Positions 1 to 7,468 of a stretch of DNA of 12,422 nt are shown here, one piece after another. Location: the NCBI GenBank assembly GCA_964369415.1, contig CAYJFP010000040.1:1-12422 (forward strand). Reading direction: 5' to 3'. The first letter of the stretch is position 1. The number at the start of each line of letters is the position of its first letter. This stretch comes from SIG603 sp964369415. Its GTDB lineage: Bacteria; Bacillota; Clostridia; Oscillospirales; Acutalibacteraceae. The translations under genes were made by a program, and so were the position numbers. A model generated the notes under the pieces. That model worked only from the letters and a program-made list of their open reading frames with translations, was not told the DNA's origin and did not search any database.

Positions 1-204
1 TCGTGTATTCCATCAAAAAATCAAATTACGCTTAATAAAAAGCTTATTGAAGTGCCGAGAAATTCCATAGAGTATGTAGTGCTCCACGAATTTTCTCATT
101 TTATTCATCCAAATCATTCCAAAAAGTTTTATGATTTTGTAGGTAGCCTTATGCCAGACTTTAAAGAGAGAAAACGAATACTTGAGGTATTCACTTTTAG
201 TTAA
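1..204 (+). CDS. YgjP-like (DUF45) metallopeptidase-fold protein, C-terminal fragment
   Basis: The reading frame is open from base 1 and ends at TAA 202-204, giving the last 67 residues of a protein whose start lies outside the window. The fragment carries HEFSHFIHPNHSKKFYDF, a zinc-binding HExxH followed by a third histidine, then a Phe/Pro-containing tail. This is the arrangement of the YgjP/DUF45 (M48-like, SprT-related) family, whose members are usually about 170-240 residues and often end shortly after this motif. The family is known as a gluzincin-like fold, and E. coli YgjP has been described as a UTP pyrophosphatase. Which activity applies here cannot be told. A terminator follows at 293-331, so this gene is probably transcriptionally separate from the sugar locus. 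No signal peptide can be judged because the N-terminus is missing. Confidence 0.8.
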   Translation, partial: SCIPSKNQITLNKKLIEVPRNSIEYVVLHEFSHFIHPNHSKKFYDFVGSLMPDFKERKRILEVFTFS

Positions 205-292
205 ATCCATTCGATAAATAGTATCAAAAACTCACAATAGTGGCTTTATATGTTTTACTATTAGATTTCTCTTGTGTCTGTTTATAATAATT

Positions 293-331
293 AAAGCCTT
301 CTTTGTTGCTATGTTATAGAAGGCTTTTTAT
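293..331 (+). terminator. Rho-independent terminator after the YgjP-like gene
   Basis: A perfect 10-bp stem (AAAGCCTTCT at 293-302 pairing with AGAAGGCTTT at 318-327) encloses a 15-nt loop and runs into a T-tract at 325-329. It sits about 90 bases past the stop codon of the YgjP-like gene and about 120 bases before the next promoter, so it separates the upstream gene from the sugar locus. Confidence 0.85.
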
Positions 332-424
332 ACATGTACAGATTCTACAAAATCGTTTTTTTATACGGTAGTCAAAAAACTTAAAAAAATGATGTGTTTT
401 GGTGATAAAAGAATAAAATAACAC

Positions 425-454
425 TAGATTTATAGGTGTGTTTAATGATATAAT
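425..454 (+). promoter_or_regulatory. Extended -10 promoter of the oxidoreductase-sulfatase unit
   Basis: TGATATAAT at 446-454 is a perfect extended -10 element (TGn followed by TATAAT 449-454). The best -35 is weak, TAGATT at 425-430 with an 18-bp spacer. Extended -10 promoters tolerate a poor -35. Transcription would begin near 461, leaving a leader of about 80 nt. No clear catabolite-repression (cre) site was seen by eye. Confidence 0.6.
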
Positions 455-539
455 AATAAACTATAAAGAAGAATGAGTAATCAAAAGCTTATTCTAAAAA
501 ATACTGGGCAAATTTCTAAGAAAAAGAGAGGTAATTAAA

Positions 540-1649
540 ATGGCAAACAAAAAAATTAAAATCGGAATAGTCGGTTGTGGAGGAATTGCAAATCAAAAGC
601 ATTTACCCGCATTAAAACGCTATCCTGAAATGTGTGAAATAGTAGCTTTCTGCGATATAATAGAGGAAAGAGCAGAAAAATCGGCAAAAGAGTTTGGCAC
701 CCAAGATGCCAAAGTTTACACAGATTATAAAGAGTTATTAAAAGATGAAAGCATAGACGTAATTCACGTTCTTACACCAAATGTGGCACATGCGCCTATA
801 TCTATCGCATCATTCGAAGCTGGCAAACATGTAATGTGTGAAAAGCCAATGGCTCACAATCCAGAAGCTGCACAAGAAATGATAGATGCATGGAAAAAGT
901 CAGGCAAACTATTCACAGTCGGATACCAAAACAGATTTAGAAAAGAAGTTCAGGCTTTATACAAATCATGTGAAAATGGCGAACTCGGTGAAGTTTACTA
1001 TGCAAAGGCTCATGCTGTAAGAAGAAAAGCTGTTCCCACATGGGGCGTTTTCCCTGATAAATCACAACAAGGCGGCGGACCATTAATCGACATAGGCACA
1101 CACGCACTTGACTTAACACTTTGGATGATGGATAACTACAAACCTGTTTCTGTAATGGGCTCTGTATTCCAAAAATTAGGCACACTTGAAAACGGCTTTG
1201 AGGGCAACGCCTTTGGCCCATGGGATCCAAAAACTTATGAAGTTGAAGACTCTGCTTTCGGCATGATTAAAATGGAAAATGGCGCAACTATTTACCTTGA
1301 ATCAGCTTGGGCATTAAATGTTTTAGAGTCAAGAGAAGCTTCGACAACTCTATGCGGCACTTTAGGCGGTGCTGAGATTAAATCCGGAATGAGCTACAAA
1401 GAAGACGAGCTTATATACAATAGAGCTAAAAACGGACTTCTTACAGAAGAAAAAATTTCTGACGGCGGTAGCATTGCTTTCTTTGAAGGTGGAAGCGGAG
1501 ACCCTGCGGCAGTAGAAGCAAAACAATGGCTCGAAGCTGTGAACGGAAACGGAACTCCTTTGGTTACACCTGAGCAAGCATTTACAGTCACAAAGATTTT
1601 AGATGCTATTTATCGTTCAGCTGAAGAAGGAAAAGAAATTAAGCTTTAA
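540..1649 (+). CDS. Gfo/Idh/MocA family NAD(P)-dependent sugar oxidoreductase
   Basis: The 369-residue product is a typical member of the glucose-fructose oxidoreductase/inositol dehydrogenase family, which oxidises or epimerises sugars through NAD(P)-linked redox at a ring carbon. The N-terminal Rossmann fold shows VGCGGIA (G12, G14) and an acidic residue at the end of the second strand (D39), which favours NAD over NADP. The family hallmark EKP is at 101-103. The C-terminal domain has GGGPLIDIGTHALD at 178-191, with D184 and H188 as the expected catalytic pair, and an RRKAVPTWGVF segment at about 161-171. Length is normal and there is no signal peptide, so the enzyme is cytoplasmic. The ATG is well placed, 8 bases after GAGAGG (526-531). 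It lies upstream of the sulfatase on the same strand, suggesting it handles a sugar released by sulfatase and glycosidase action. The precise substrate cannot be read from sequence. Confidence 0.9.
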   Translation: MANKKIKIGIVGCGGIANQKHLPALKRYPEMCEIVAFCDIIEERAEKSAKEFGTQDAKVYTDYKELLKDESIDVIHVLTPNVAHAPISIASFEAGKHVMCEKPMAHNPEAAQEMIDAWKKSGKLFTVGYQNRFRKEVQALYKSCENGELGEVYYAKAHAVRRKAVPTWGVFPDKSQQGGGPLIDIGTHALDLTLWMMDNYKPVSVMGSVFQKLGTLENGFEGNAFGPWDPKTYEVEDSAFGMIKMENGATIYLESAWALNVLESREASTTLCGTLGGAEIKSGMSYKEDELIYNRAKNGLLTEEKISDGGSIAFFEGGSGDPAAVEAKQWLEAVNGNGTPLVTPEQAFTVTKILDAIYRSAEEGKEIKL

Positions 1650-1724
1650 CTTAGATTAATTAGTCTATTAGTTCAAAAATTATTAATTGTTCTACCTGTT
1701 AATTTGTATAGAAAGAGACAGTGC

Positions 1725-1752
1725 TTGACACATAAGGCTGAATGATTATCAC
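1725..1752 (+). promoter_or_regulatory. Possible internal promoter before the sulfatase gene
   Basis: A consensus -35 TTGACA (1725-1730) is followed after 16 bp by TATCAC (1747-1752), a 4/6 match to the -10. A transcript starting near 1759 would begin inside the left arm of the hairpin at 1755-1794. The poor -10 makes this tentative. The alternative is that the sulfatase is served only by read-through from the oxidoreductase promoter. Confidence 0.3.
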
Positions 1753-1754
1753 AA

Positions 1755-1794
1755 AAACCGCCCTGTATTTAGATATTTCTAGTCAGGGCGGTTT
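1755..1794. terminator. GC-rich intercistronic hairpin (attenuator or terminator-like)
   Basis: A perfect 11-bp stem (AAACCGCCCTG 1755-1765 with CAGGGCGGTTT 1784-1794) encloses an 18-nt loop. It is the most GC-rich stem in the window. On the plus strand only TTT follows before GCC, so termination would be partial. On the minus strand the stem is followed by five T. It ends 10 bases before the sulfatase ribosome binding site (TAGGAG 1805-1810). It could lower sulfatase expression relative to the oxidoreductase or stabilise the upstream mRNA. Confidence 0.6.
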
Positions 1795-1816
1795 GCCTTA
1801 AAAATAGGAGATTATT

Positions 1817-3355
1817 ATGAATATTGTATTTGCGTTTGCAGACGATTGGGGAAAATATGCGAGCATCTATTATAAGAATAAAATTGGAAGTAAAGTAAAT
1901 TCCATAATAGAAACACCTAGCATTGACAGAATAGCTAGCGAAGGAGTTCTGTTTTCGAATGCTTATGTTCCAGCGCCGACTTGTACTCCTTGTCGTAGTT
2001 CGGTACTTTCGGGGCAATATTTTTGGCAAACGGGCCTTGGAGCGATTCTGGTCGGTGCACATTGGGACGAAAGTATACCGACCTATCCCTTAGAGCTTGA
2101 AAAAAGCGGTTATCACATAGGATATACTTACAAAGTGTGGGCGCCGGGTGATAATCCTGATGCACCATATGGCGGTGAGAGAAGCGCATATATGAAAGCA
2201 GGAGAGAGGTTTGGTAGCTTTTCGCATGAAGTTACAAAAAGGGCAAAGGAAATAGGAATAGAAAAGGCTAAAGAAGAGATATTTAGTGAAGTGCGTGATA
2301 ATTTTAAAGACTTCTTAAATGACAGAAAAGAAAATGCACCTTTTGCTTATTGGTGGGGACCTGTCAATACTCATCGAACTTGGGAACAAGGCTCGGGAAA
2401 GGCTCTTTGGGGATTGAATCCTGAAGAATTAAAAGGAAAAATGCCAAAGTCACTGCCCGATGTAGAGATAGTAAGAGAAGACTTTGCGGATTATTTAGGT
2501 GAAGCACTGGCGTATGACAAAGGAATTGGAATATTAATAGAAGAGCTTGAAGCCATTGGAGAGCTTGATAATACGTTGTTTGTCATAAGTGGAGACCACG
2601 GCATACCAGGAATGCCACGGGGTAAGTGCAATTTGTACGACCTCGGCGCAGAAGTCGCCCTTGTAGCAAGATATCCGAAAATGATAAAGGCGGGGCGAAT
2701 TGTAGACGACATGGTTAATATAATGGATTTAGCTCCAACTTTTTTGGATATGGCAGAAGTACCGATTCCAAAAACAATGACGGCAAAAAGTTTAAAACCA
2801 CTGTTGATAGCTGATAGCAGCGGGGTAATTGATGAAAAACGTGATTACGTAGTTACAGGAAGAGAAAGACATGTTGACTGTGCTCGTGAAAATTATTTAC
2901 CATATCCACAACGTGCGATTAGGACGAAAGACTATCTTTATGTGTACAACTTCGAGCCACTTCGTTGGCCAATGGGCTCTCCTAACGGACTTGAAAATCC
3001 CGATTTTCAAATACCGTTTGAAACTTTGCAGTGGGAGACCTTTGTAGCCTATGCAGATATGGATGCAAGTCCTACTAAGGCATGGCTTATATGGAATAGG
3101 AACGAGAAAGAATACAAGCATTTGTACGACCTAGCGGTGTCTAAACGTCCCTTAGAAGAGCTGTATAAAATTTCTGAAGATGAAGATACGATTAACAATA
3201 TAGCAAGTGAAAATACAGAAATTTGCAAAGAAATGAAAGAAAAGTTGTTTAAAGTACTGATAGAGCAAAAAGATCCACGATTAATTGAAGAAAATTGCCG
3301 TTTTGAACAGTTACCATATACTAAAATAGTAAATGAGAAATATGGGGATAGTTAG
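1817..3355 (+). CDS. Type I (S1 family) sulfatase, cytoplasmic, Cys-type
   Basis: The 512-residue product hydrolyses a sulfate ester (or sulfamate) using a formylglycine made from a cysteine. Visible features are paired metal-binding aspartates D9-D10 in the first strand, the maturation motif C56-TPCR (CxPxR, C56 being the formylglycine precursor) followed by SSVLSG, NTHR with H186, and GDHG with D260-H261 followed by K270. The TGRERHV and LPYPQRAIRTKDYLY segments recall a bacterial group often annotated as heparan N-sulfatase-like (S1_8-like). That subgroup is recalled from memory and uncertain. The protein begins directly at the first beta strand, with no signal peptide or lipobox, so it should be cytoplasmic, unlike most secreted bacterial sulfatases. 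The ATG follows TAGGAG (1805-1810) by 6 bases. In an anaerobe a Cys-type sulfatase needs a radical-SAM maturase (anSME), and none is in the window. It sits downstream of the Gfo/Idh gene and converges with the GH31 gene. Confidence 0.93.
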   Translation: MNIVFAFADDWGKYASIYYKNKIGSKVNSIIETPSIDRIASEGVLFSNAYVPAPTCTPCRSSVLSGQYFWQTGLGAILVGAHWDESIPTYPLELEKSGYHIGYTYKVWAPGDNPDAPYGGERSAYMKAGERFGSFSHEVTKRAKEIGIEKAKEEIFSEVRDNFKDFLNDRKENAPFAYWWGPVNTHRTWEQGSGKALWGLNPEELKGKMPKSLPDVEIVREDFADYLGEALAYDKGIGILIEELEAIGELDNTLFVISGDHGIPGMPRGKCNLYDLGAEVALVARYPKMIKAGRIVDDMVNIMDLAPTFLDMAEVPIPKTMTAKSLKPLLIADSSGVIDEKRDYVVTGRERHVDCARENYLPYPQRAIRTKDYLYVYNFEPLRWPMGSPNGLENPDFQIPFETLQWETFVAYADMDASPTKAWLIWNRNEKEYKHLYDLAVSKRPLEELYKISEDEDTINNIASENTEICKEMKEKLFKVLIEQKDPRLIEENCRFEQLPYTKIVNEKYGDS

Positions 3356-3379
3356 CCTTCGTTTTTGATATGTAAAAGC

Positions 3380-3420
3380 AAAGAGAAACTTAGTTACCAA
3401 AAGGAACTAAGTTTCTCTTT
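3380..3420. terminator. Bidirectional terminator between the convergent operons
   Basis: A perfect 16-bp stem (arms 3380-3395 and 3405-3420, beginning AAAGAGAAACTTAGTT) has a 9-nt loop. The arms end in TTTCTCTTTT on the plus strand and in TTTCTCTTTGC on the minus strand, so it can act in both directions. It lies 25 bases after the sulfatase stop and 150 bases past the GH31 stop. Confidence 0.85.
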
Positions 3421-3425
3421 TAATT

Positions 3426-3449
3426 TCTGTTAGATTTTAATCTAACAGA
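3426..3449. repeat. Near-perfect short-spacer palindrome
   Basis: Eleven-bp arms (TCTGTTAGATT 3426-3436 and AATCTAACAGA 3439-3449) are separated by only two T. It lies directly behind the larger terminator stem. It may be a second terminator arm for the minus-strand GH31 transcript, or a protein-binding dyad. Nothing in the window decides between these. Confidence 0.5.
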
Positions 3450-3569
3450 GCGTGTTGATAGTTAATAAAAATTTGAATTAGGGCAAATAATATTCAAGCT
3501 GCTTTATAGTTCTGTTTAAAATTTCCCAATTTGCATACAAATTTTTTATGAGCAAAAGTACGGACAATA

Positions 3570-5609
3570 TTATTTGTCACAGAGTAAATCACACAAATCT
3601 TTGCTACTTTCTCTTATAAAAACAGGCATGATTTCTATATCAGCCGAACAATTTACACTTTGTCCGCCGTCAAATACTTTGCCGCTGTTCATGTCTACCC
3701 ATTGTGTCCCAGATGGTAGGTAAACTTCTCTTTCTTTTGCGTATAGCTCTGTAATCGGTGCTACTAAAATATCGCTACCATATAAAAACTCGGTGTCTAA
3801 ATTCCATACATTTTGGTCTTGTGGGAAGTCATAAAATACAGGTCTAATAATAGGTGAGCCTGTTTCGTGGGAATCGTTCATTAATTTAGCTGTATATGGT
3901 CTTAATTTTTCTCTAATTGAAATAAACTTTTTCATTATCTCATAGTTTTTTTCACCAAATGACCATATCTCATTAGCCGCTCCACTAGCACATCTTCCGC
4001 CGCCTTCATTACTTAAAGGCGCTTGAATAGGATTGCGGTTTCCGTGTAGTCTCATAACAGGGCAGAAGGTAGCGTATTGGAACCAACGAATCAGTAGGTC
4101 ATGGAACTCAGGATCATCAACATGTCCATCGTTAAAACCGCCGATATCAGTAGTCCACCACGGAATACCGGACATTGCCATCTGCAATCCACAAATAATT
4201 TGAGCTTTAAACGATTCGTATGTGCTGGCAATATCACCCGACCAAACTAAAGCGCCATACTTTTGACTGCCCGCCCATGCACAACGCACCAAATTAACCG
4301 CATTGACATTTTCTTTTTCTAAACCCTTGAAAAAGAGTTCGGTGTATTTTACAGGATATTCGTTTCCAACTTCGGCAGCGGTGCCTTTAAAATATCTGTA
4401 ATTCTCAAAGTCATAGCTTGAAAATTCAGGCTCGGCAACGTCAAGCCAAAAATCTGTAATTCCGTATTTTACATAGTTTTCTTTAATTTTGCTCCACATA
4501 AAATCAGAAGCATCAGGATTTGTAACATCTGTAAATGAAGTAGGGTCTATCATCAGCATATTGACTTTGACACCGTTTTCAGATCTTATTAAGTATCCCT
4601 TTTCTTTCATTTCGTTATAATTATGAGAGTTAATAGAAACAGTAGGCCATACTGATACCATTAATTTTGTTCCCATACTTTCAAGCTCTTTGACCATTTG
4701 CAAAGGGTCAGGCCAATATTTAGGGTCAAAAGCCCAGTTTCCTTCGTAAGTCCAGTGGAAAAAATCTGCGATAATTACATCGAGTTTAATGCCACGCTTA
4801 TGATATTCTCTAGCGACTTCTAAAAGTTCTTCTTGGGTTTGATAACGAAGTTTGCACTGCCAAAAACCTAGGCCGTGTTCAGGCATTACAGGAGGCTTAC
4901 CTGTAACTTGCATATAGTTTTTTAAGATTTCGTCAGGCGTATCGCCCACAGTTATCCAAAAATCCATTTGTTTTGTTTGAGAAGCTTCCCATTCTGTTAT
5001 ATTTGTTCCAAAGCTTGCCTTGCCTACAGAAGGGTTGTTCCAGAAAAATCCATAGTTTAAATTTGAATATACAAATGGAACAGTTACTTGCGAATTTCTT
5101 TGCGCTAGTTCCAAAACAGAGCCTTTTAAATTAAAAATTCTGTTTTGATATTGTCCCATTCCAAATAGTTTTTCTTGAGGATTTGACTCGAACTTTAGGC
5201 TAGCGGAAAAATTACCACCAGAGATTGTCTTTAATTGTCTTGAATGTATTCCTAAAAGCGTATGCCTGCTAAATTCATACTCAGCTAACAGTATCTCATC
5301 GTCTTGATTTTTTATGACTAATTTTCCTTCTTTAGTCACATCTACTTTGATTTTACCGTTGATTAATGTGGCACTGTCGTCAACAATTTTCACTTCGGCA
5401 TTAACTGTATTGGTGTTTTCATCATTCTTGTTACTGTTGATTATCACCTCAGGTTCTATCTCTTCCTGTGGAATTAACGCCCAGTTTTCATTGGTGAACT
5501 CATTTAGTTTTGTAACTCTAATTCTAACACTGTTTTTTCCAAAGGATTCAATTAACATTTTTTCGCCGTCATAGCTTCTGAGTAGACCATTTTTAGTTTT
5601 GTTTATCAT
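3570..5609 (-). CDS. Glycoside hydrolase family 31 alpha-glycosidase (alpha-xylosidase/alpha-glucosidase type)
   Basis: The 679-residue product cleaves a terminal alpha-linked sugar with retention. It has an N-terminal beta-sandwich (about 1-240) and a (beta/alpha)8 barrel starting near GLGFWQCKLRYQ (about 246-257), with C-terminal beta domains carrying FLYGSDILVAPI. The catalytic nucleophile is D390 in DFWLDVAEPE. The acid/base is D459 in WSGD, 69 residues later, which is the normal family spacing. DIGGF (D488) and RLHG (R520, H522) complete the active site. No signal peptide is present, so it acts on imported oligosaccharides. The ATG at 5609 is preferred over an in-frame GTG at 5618, because that GTG is part of the Shine-Dalgarno sequence AGAGGTG. 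It is the last gene of the transporter unit. The DFFHWT and VSVWPT segments fit the broad alpha-xylosidase/alpha-glucosidase branch. Exact specificity is not readable. Confidence 0.92.
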   Translation of the reverse strand: MINKTKNGLLRSYDGEKMLIESFGKNSVRIRVTKLNEFTNENWALIPQEEIEPEVIINSNKNDENTNTVNAEVKIVDDSATLINGKIKVDVTKEGKLVIKNQDDEILLAEYEFSRHTLLGIHSRQLKTISGGNFSASLKFESNPQEKLFGMGQYQNRIFNLKGSVLELAQRNSQVTVPFVYSNLNYGFFWNNPSVGKASFGTNITEWEASQTKQMDFWITVGDTPDEILKNYMQVTGKPPVMPEHGLGFWQCKLRYQTQEELLEVAREYHKRGIKLDVIIADFFHWTYEGNWAFDPKYWPDPLQMVKELESMGTKLMVSVWPTVSINSHNYNEMKEKGYLIRSENGVKVNMLMIDPTSFTDVTNPDASDFMWSKIKENYVKYGITDFWLDVAEPEFSSYDFENYRYFKGTAAEVGNEYPVKYTELFFKGLEKENVNAVNLVRCAWAGSQKYGALVWSGDIASTYESFKAQIICGLQMAMSGIPWWTTDIGGFNDGHVDDPEFHDLLIRWFQYATFCPVMRLHGNRNPIQAPLSNEGGGRCASGAANEIWSFGEKNYEIMKKFISIREKLRPYTAKLMNDSHETGSPIIRPVFYDFPQDQNVWNLDTEFLYGSDILVAPITELYAKEREVYLPSGTQWVDMNSGKVFDGGQSVNCSADIEIMPVFIRESSKDLCDLLCDK

Positions 5610-5615
5610 TTTTTT

Positions 5616-5622
5616 CACCTCT
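5616..5622 (-). promoter_or_regulatory. Ribosome binding site deciding the GH31 start
   Basis: On the minus strand AGAGGTG is followed by six A and then ATG (5609-5607). The GTG in this element is in frame with GH31 and would otherwise give a product three residues longer. Using it as a start would leave no ribosome binding site. Confidence 0.8.
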
Positions 5623-5633
5623 TTATATTAATA

Positions 5634-5672
5634 AATCATACATAAATAGTTAAGTGCTACTTATGTATGATT
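5634..5672. repeat. AT-rich inverted repeat between permease and GH31 genes
   Basis: Perfect 12-bp arms (AATCATACATAA 5634-5645 and TTATGTATGATT 5661-5672) enclose 15 nt. It fills most of the gap between the second permease gene and the GH31 ribosome binding site. No T-tract follows in the minus direction, so it is not a classical terminator. It could stabilise the transporter mRNA, tune GH31 expression or be an operator. Confidence 0.55.
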
Positions 5673-5692
5673 ATAAATTTAGTGATATTAAA

Positions 5693-6526
5693 TTACTCTT
5701 TTATACCACTAAATGCAATACCTTGAACAAAGTATTTTTGTGCACATAAATATGCTGTTAAAATTGGTATAACTGAAAGGACTGAGCCCGCCATAACTAG
5801 ATTCCACTGAGTGGTATAAATTCCTCTAAAGAAGGAAATACCAAGTGTCATTGTGAATTTGGACGGAGTCGTTAGATAAATAAGTGGACCCATGTAATCG
5901 TTCCAAGTGTTCATTAAAGTGAATACGCCAAGAGTTAATAAAGCAGGAACAACTAGAGGAAGCATTATTCTATAATAGATAGTAAATGGATTACATCCGT
6001 CAATTTCTGCCGCTTCTTCGAGCTCTTTTGGAAGTGAAAGGAAGAACTGACGAAGTAGAAATACACCGAAAGCCGAGAAGAACGCCGGCAAAATAAGTGG
6101 CCAGTGTGTGTCGGTTAATCCAACGTTTGAGAACATTAAATATATCGGAATCAAAGTTACTTGTCCTGGCACCATAAGAGTACCTATGTATAAAAAGAAC
6201 ATAACCTTGTTGCCGGTAAATTTAATTCTTGCAAAGGAATATGCCGCAAGGCTACTGAAGAAGAGCTGTCCTAGTAGAACGGCACCTACGATTTTAAGTG
6301 TGTTTAATAAGAAACTGAACATTGGTTGTTCTGTAAAAATATCAGAATAGTTTTCAAATCTCATAGGGTCAGGAATCCACACTGGTGGAATTTTAACTGC
6401 GTCATATTGCTCTTTAAGTGATGTAGATATCATCCATAAAAAAGGTACTATCATCAGTATGGCTACGCCGATAAGAACTAGATATAACAAAGTTTTTTTA
6501 ATTATTCGTTTTGATTTTTTACTCAT
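5693..6526 (-). CDS. ABC sugar transporter permease, MalG/UgpE type (CUT1)
   Basis: The 277-residue inner-membrane protein forms one half of the translocation channel of a carbohydrate uptake importer. It shows six membrane segments (first at about 12-34, last at about 243-262) and the EAA loop EAAEIDG at 171-177, followed by LP at 189-190, which docks the ATPase. It ends in YFVQGIAFSGIKE, the usual ending of MalG-type subunits. The start follows a strong AAAGGAGG that overlaps the stop codon of the upstream permease gene (12-base gap), so the two are translationally coupled. The order binding protein, MalF-type, MalG-type is the standard CUT1 operon order. No ATPase gene follows. Confidence 0.93.
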   Translation of the reverse strand: MSKKSKRIIKKTLLYLVLIGVAILMIVPFLWMISTSLKEQYDAVKIPPVWIPDPMRFENYSDIFTEQPMFSFLLNTLKIVGAVLLGQLFFSSLAAYSFARIKFTGNKVMFFLYIGTLMVPGQVTLIPIYLMFSNVGLTDTHWPLILPAFFSAFGVFLLRQFFLSLPKELEEAAEIDGCNPFTIYYRIMLPLVVPALLTLGVFTLMNTWNDYMGPLIYLTTPSKFTMTLGISFFRGIYTTQWNLVMAGSVLSVIPILTAYLCAQKYFVQGIAFSGIKE

Positions 6527-6538
6527 GATTTACCTCCT

Positions 6539-7429
6539 TTATGCGTCTATAGTTTTTTTTGAACTACGATTTTGAATTATTGATACGGTGAATACTAAGA
6601 AGAACATTACGAATGCAGCGGCACAAGCATAACCCATTTTATAATATGTAAAGCCGTATTCATAAATATACATCGCTATAGTCTTAGTAGCTCCAGCGGG
6701 ACCGCCTTTTGTCATAATGAAGACTTGGTCAAATACTTGTAAGCTTCCGATTAAAGACATTAAAACAACAAAATAAGTTGTAGGTCTTATCATAGGAACT
6801 GTAATTTTTAAGAATTTCTGAACTGAATTTGCGCCGTCGATATCGGCAGCTTCGTATAAGTCGTTAGAAACGCCTTGTAGTGAAGCTAGGAATATCGTCA
6901 TGTTGTAGCCAAGACCCTTCCAAATACTCATAATCGCAATAGATATCATCGAAATATCTGGGTTAGTTAGCCAGTTAACTCCTGATAAGCCTATAGATGA
7001 TAACATTGAATTAAACAATCCTGAGTTTTCATCGTATAGCATGCTCCAAACAAGTGAAACTGCTACCATTGAAGTTATAACAGGAATAAAGAACATTGTT
7101 CTAAAAATTGCCATACCCTTAAGTTTTTGGTTAAGTAAAAGAGCAGTTAAAAGTGCTAAAATAACACCTGCTGGAACAACTAATAAGCTGTAGTATAGTG
7201 TGTTTGTAAGTGCTTGAATAAATCTATGATCTGTAAATAGGTCGATGTAATTATCGAGTCCAATAAATTTGCTTTCTGAAATAATATCGTAATTTGTAAA
7301 ACTATAAAAAAGCGCTGTCAAAATTGGGATTAACATGAAGAAAACAAACCCAATAAAATTAGGTAAAATAAATAGATATCCCCAAAAGTTTTTTCGCCTT
7401 TGGATTTTGCCGAAATGATTTTTTGCCAT
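6539..7429 (-). CDS. ABC sugar transporter permease, MalF/UgpA type (CUT1)
   Basis: The 296-residue inner-membrane protein is the partner channel subunit. A short basic N-terminus (residues 8-13, KIQRRK) precedes the first membrane segment (about 19-43). Further hydrophobic segments lie at about 77-99, 109-130, 161-182, 217-237 and 267-287. The EAA loop EAADIDGANSVQKF begins at 193 and is followed by P212, the ATPase contact site. The FDQVFIMTKGGPAGAT segment (233-248) is typical of UgpA/MsmF-like permeases. The start follows AAGGAGG with an ideal spacer. The gene lies between the binding protein and MalG-type genes and is separated from the former by a stable hairpin. Confidence 0.93.
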   Translation of the reverse strand: MAKNHFGKIQRRKNFWGYLFILPNFIGFVFFMLIPILTALFYSFTNYDIISESKFIGLDNYIDLFTDHRFIQALTNTLYYSLLVVPAGVILALLTALLLNQKLKGMAIFRTMFFIPVITSMVAVSLVWSMLYDENSGLFNSMLSSIGLSGVNWLTNPDISMISIAIMSIWKGLGYNMTIFLASLQGVSNDLYEAADIDGANSVQKFLKITVPMIRPTTYFVVLMSLIGSLQVFDQVFIMTKGGPAGATKTIAMYIYEYGFTYYKMGYACAAAFVMFFLVFTVSIIQNRSSKKTIDA

Positions 7430-7468
7430 AAAACTTCCTCCTTATATATGTTTGCGAAGTAGATTCAA

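Larger units (their letters stand above)
205..539 (+). other. Intergenic region: terminator, promoter and leader
   Basis: This 335-base stretch has no credible gene. It contains the terminator at 293-331, an AT-rich segment 332-424, a promoter at about 425-454, and a roughly 80-base transcript leader ending in a ribosome binding site GAGAGG at 526-531. The leader holds one weak 7-bp stem with a G-U pair (GAATGAG 471-477 with CTTATTC 488-494). It is too weak to call a riboswitch. The octamer TAGTCAAA at 369-376 also occurs, on the minus strand, at the transporter promoter (plus-strand 8933-8940). Confidence 0.6.

Noticed and set aside
223..231. ACAATAGTG as a further copy of the regulator repeat.
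   Set aside because: It differs from CAAATAGTG and lies upstream of the terminator, away from any promoter.
471..494. Weak stem in the oxidoreductase leader as a riboswitch.
   Set aside because: It is only seven base pairs including a G-U, with no conserved riboswitch core or terminator alternative.
1769..2062. Minus-strand open frame opposite the sulfatase start.
   Set aside because: It lies opposite the strongly supported sulfatase frame and has no recognisable motif. The same applies to other antisense open frames, such as 13-210, 937-1230 and 10249-10482.
3484..3576. Inverted repeat CAAATAATATT (3484-3494) and AATATTATTTG (3566-3576).
   Set aside because: The arms are nearly pure A/T and about 70 bases apart, and one overlaps the GH31 stop codon. 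This is likely chance in AT-rich DNA.
3570..5609. GH31 enzyme as a sulfoquinovosidase (YihQ-like), linking it to sulfur through sulfosugar breakdown.
   Set aside because: I could not identify the YihQ sulfonate-binding residues, and no sulfoquinovose pathway genes are present. A sulfatase cleaves sulfate esters or sulfamates, not a C-sulfonate.
5616..5618. GTG at 5618 as the start of the GH31 gene.
   Set aside because: It is part of the AGAGGTG ribosome binding site for the ATG at 5609.
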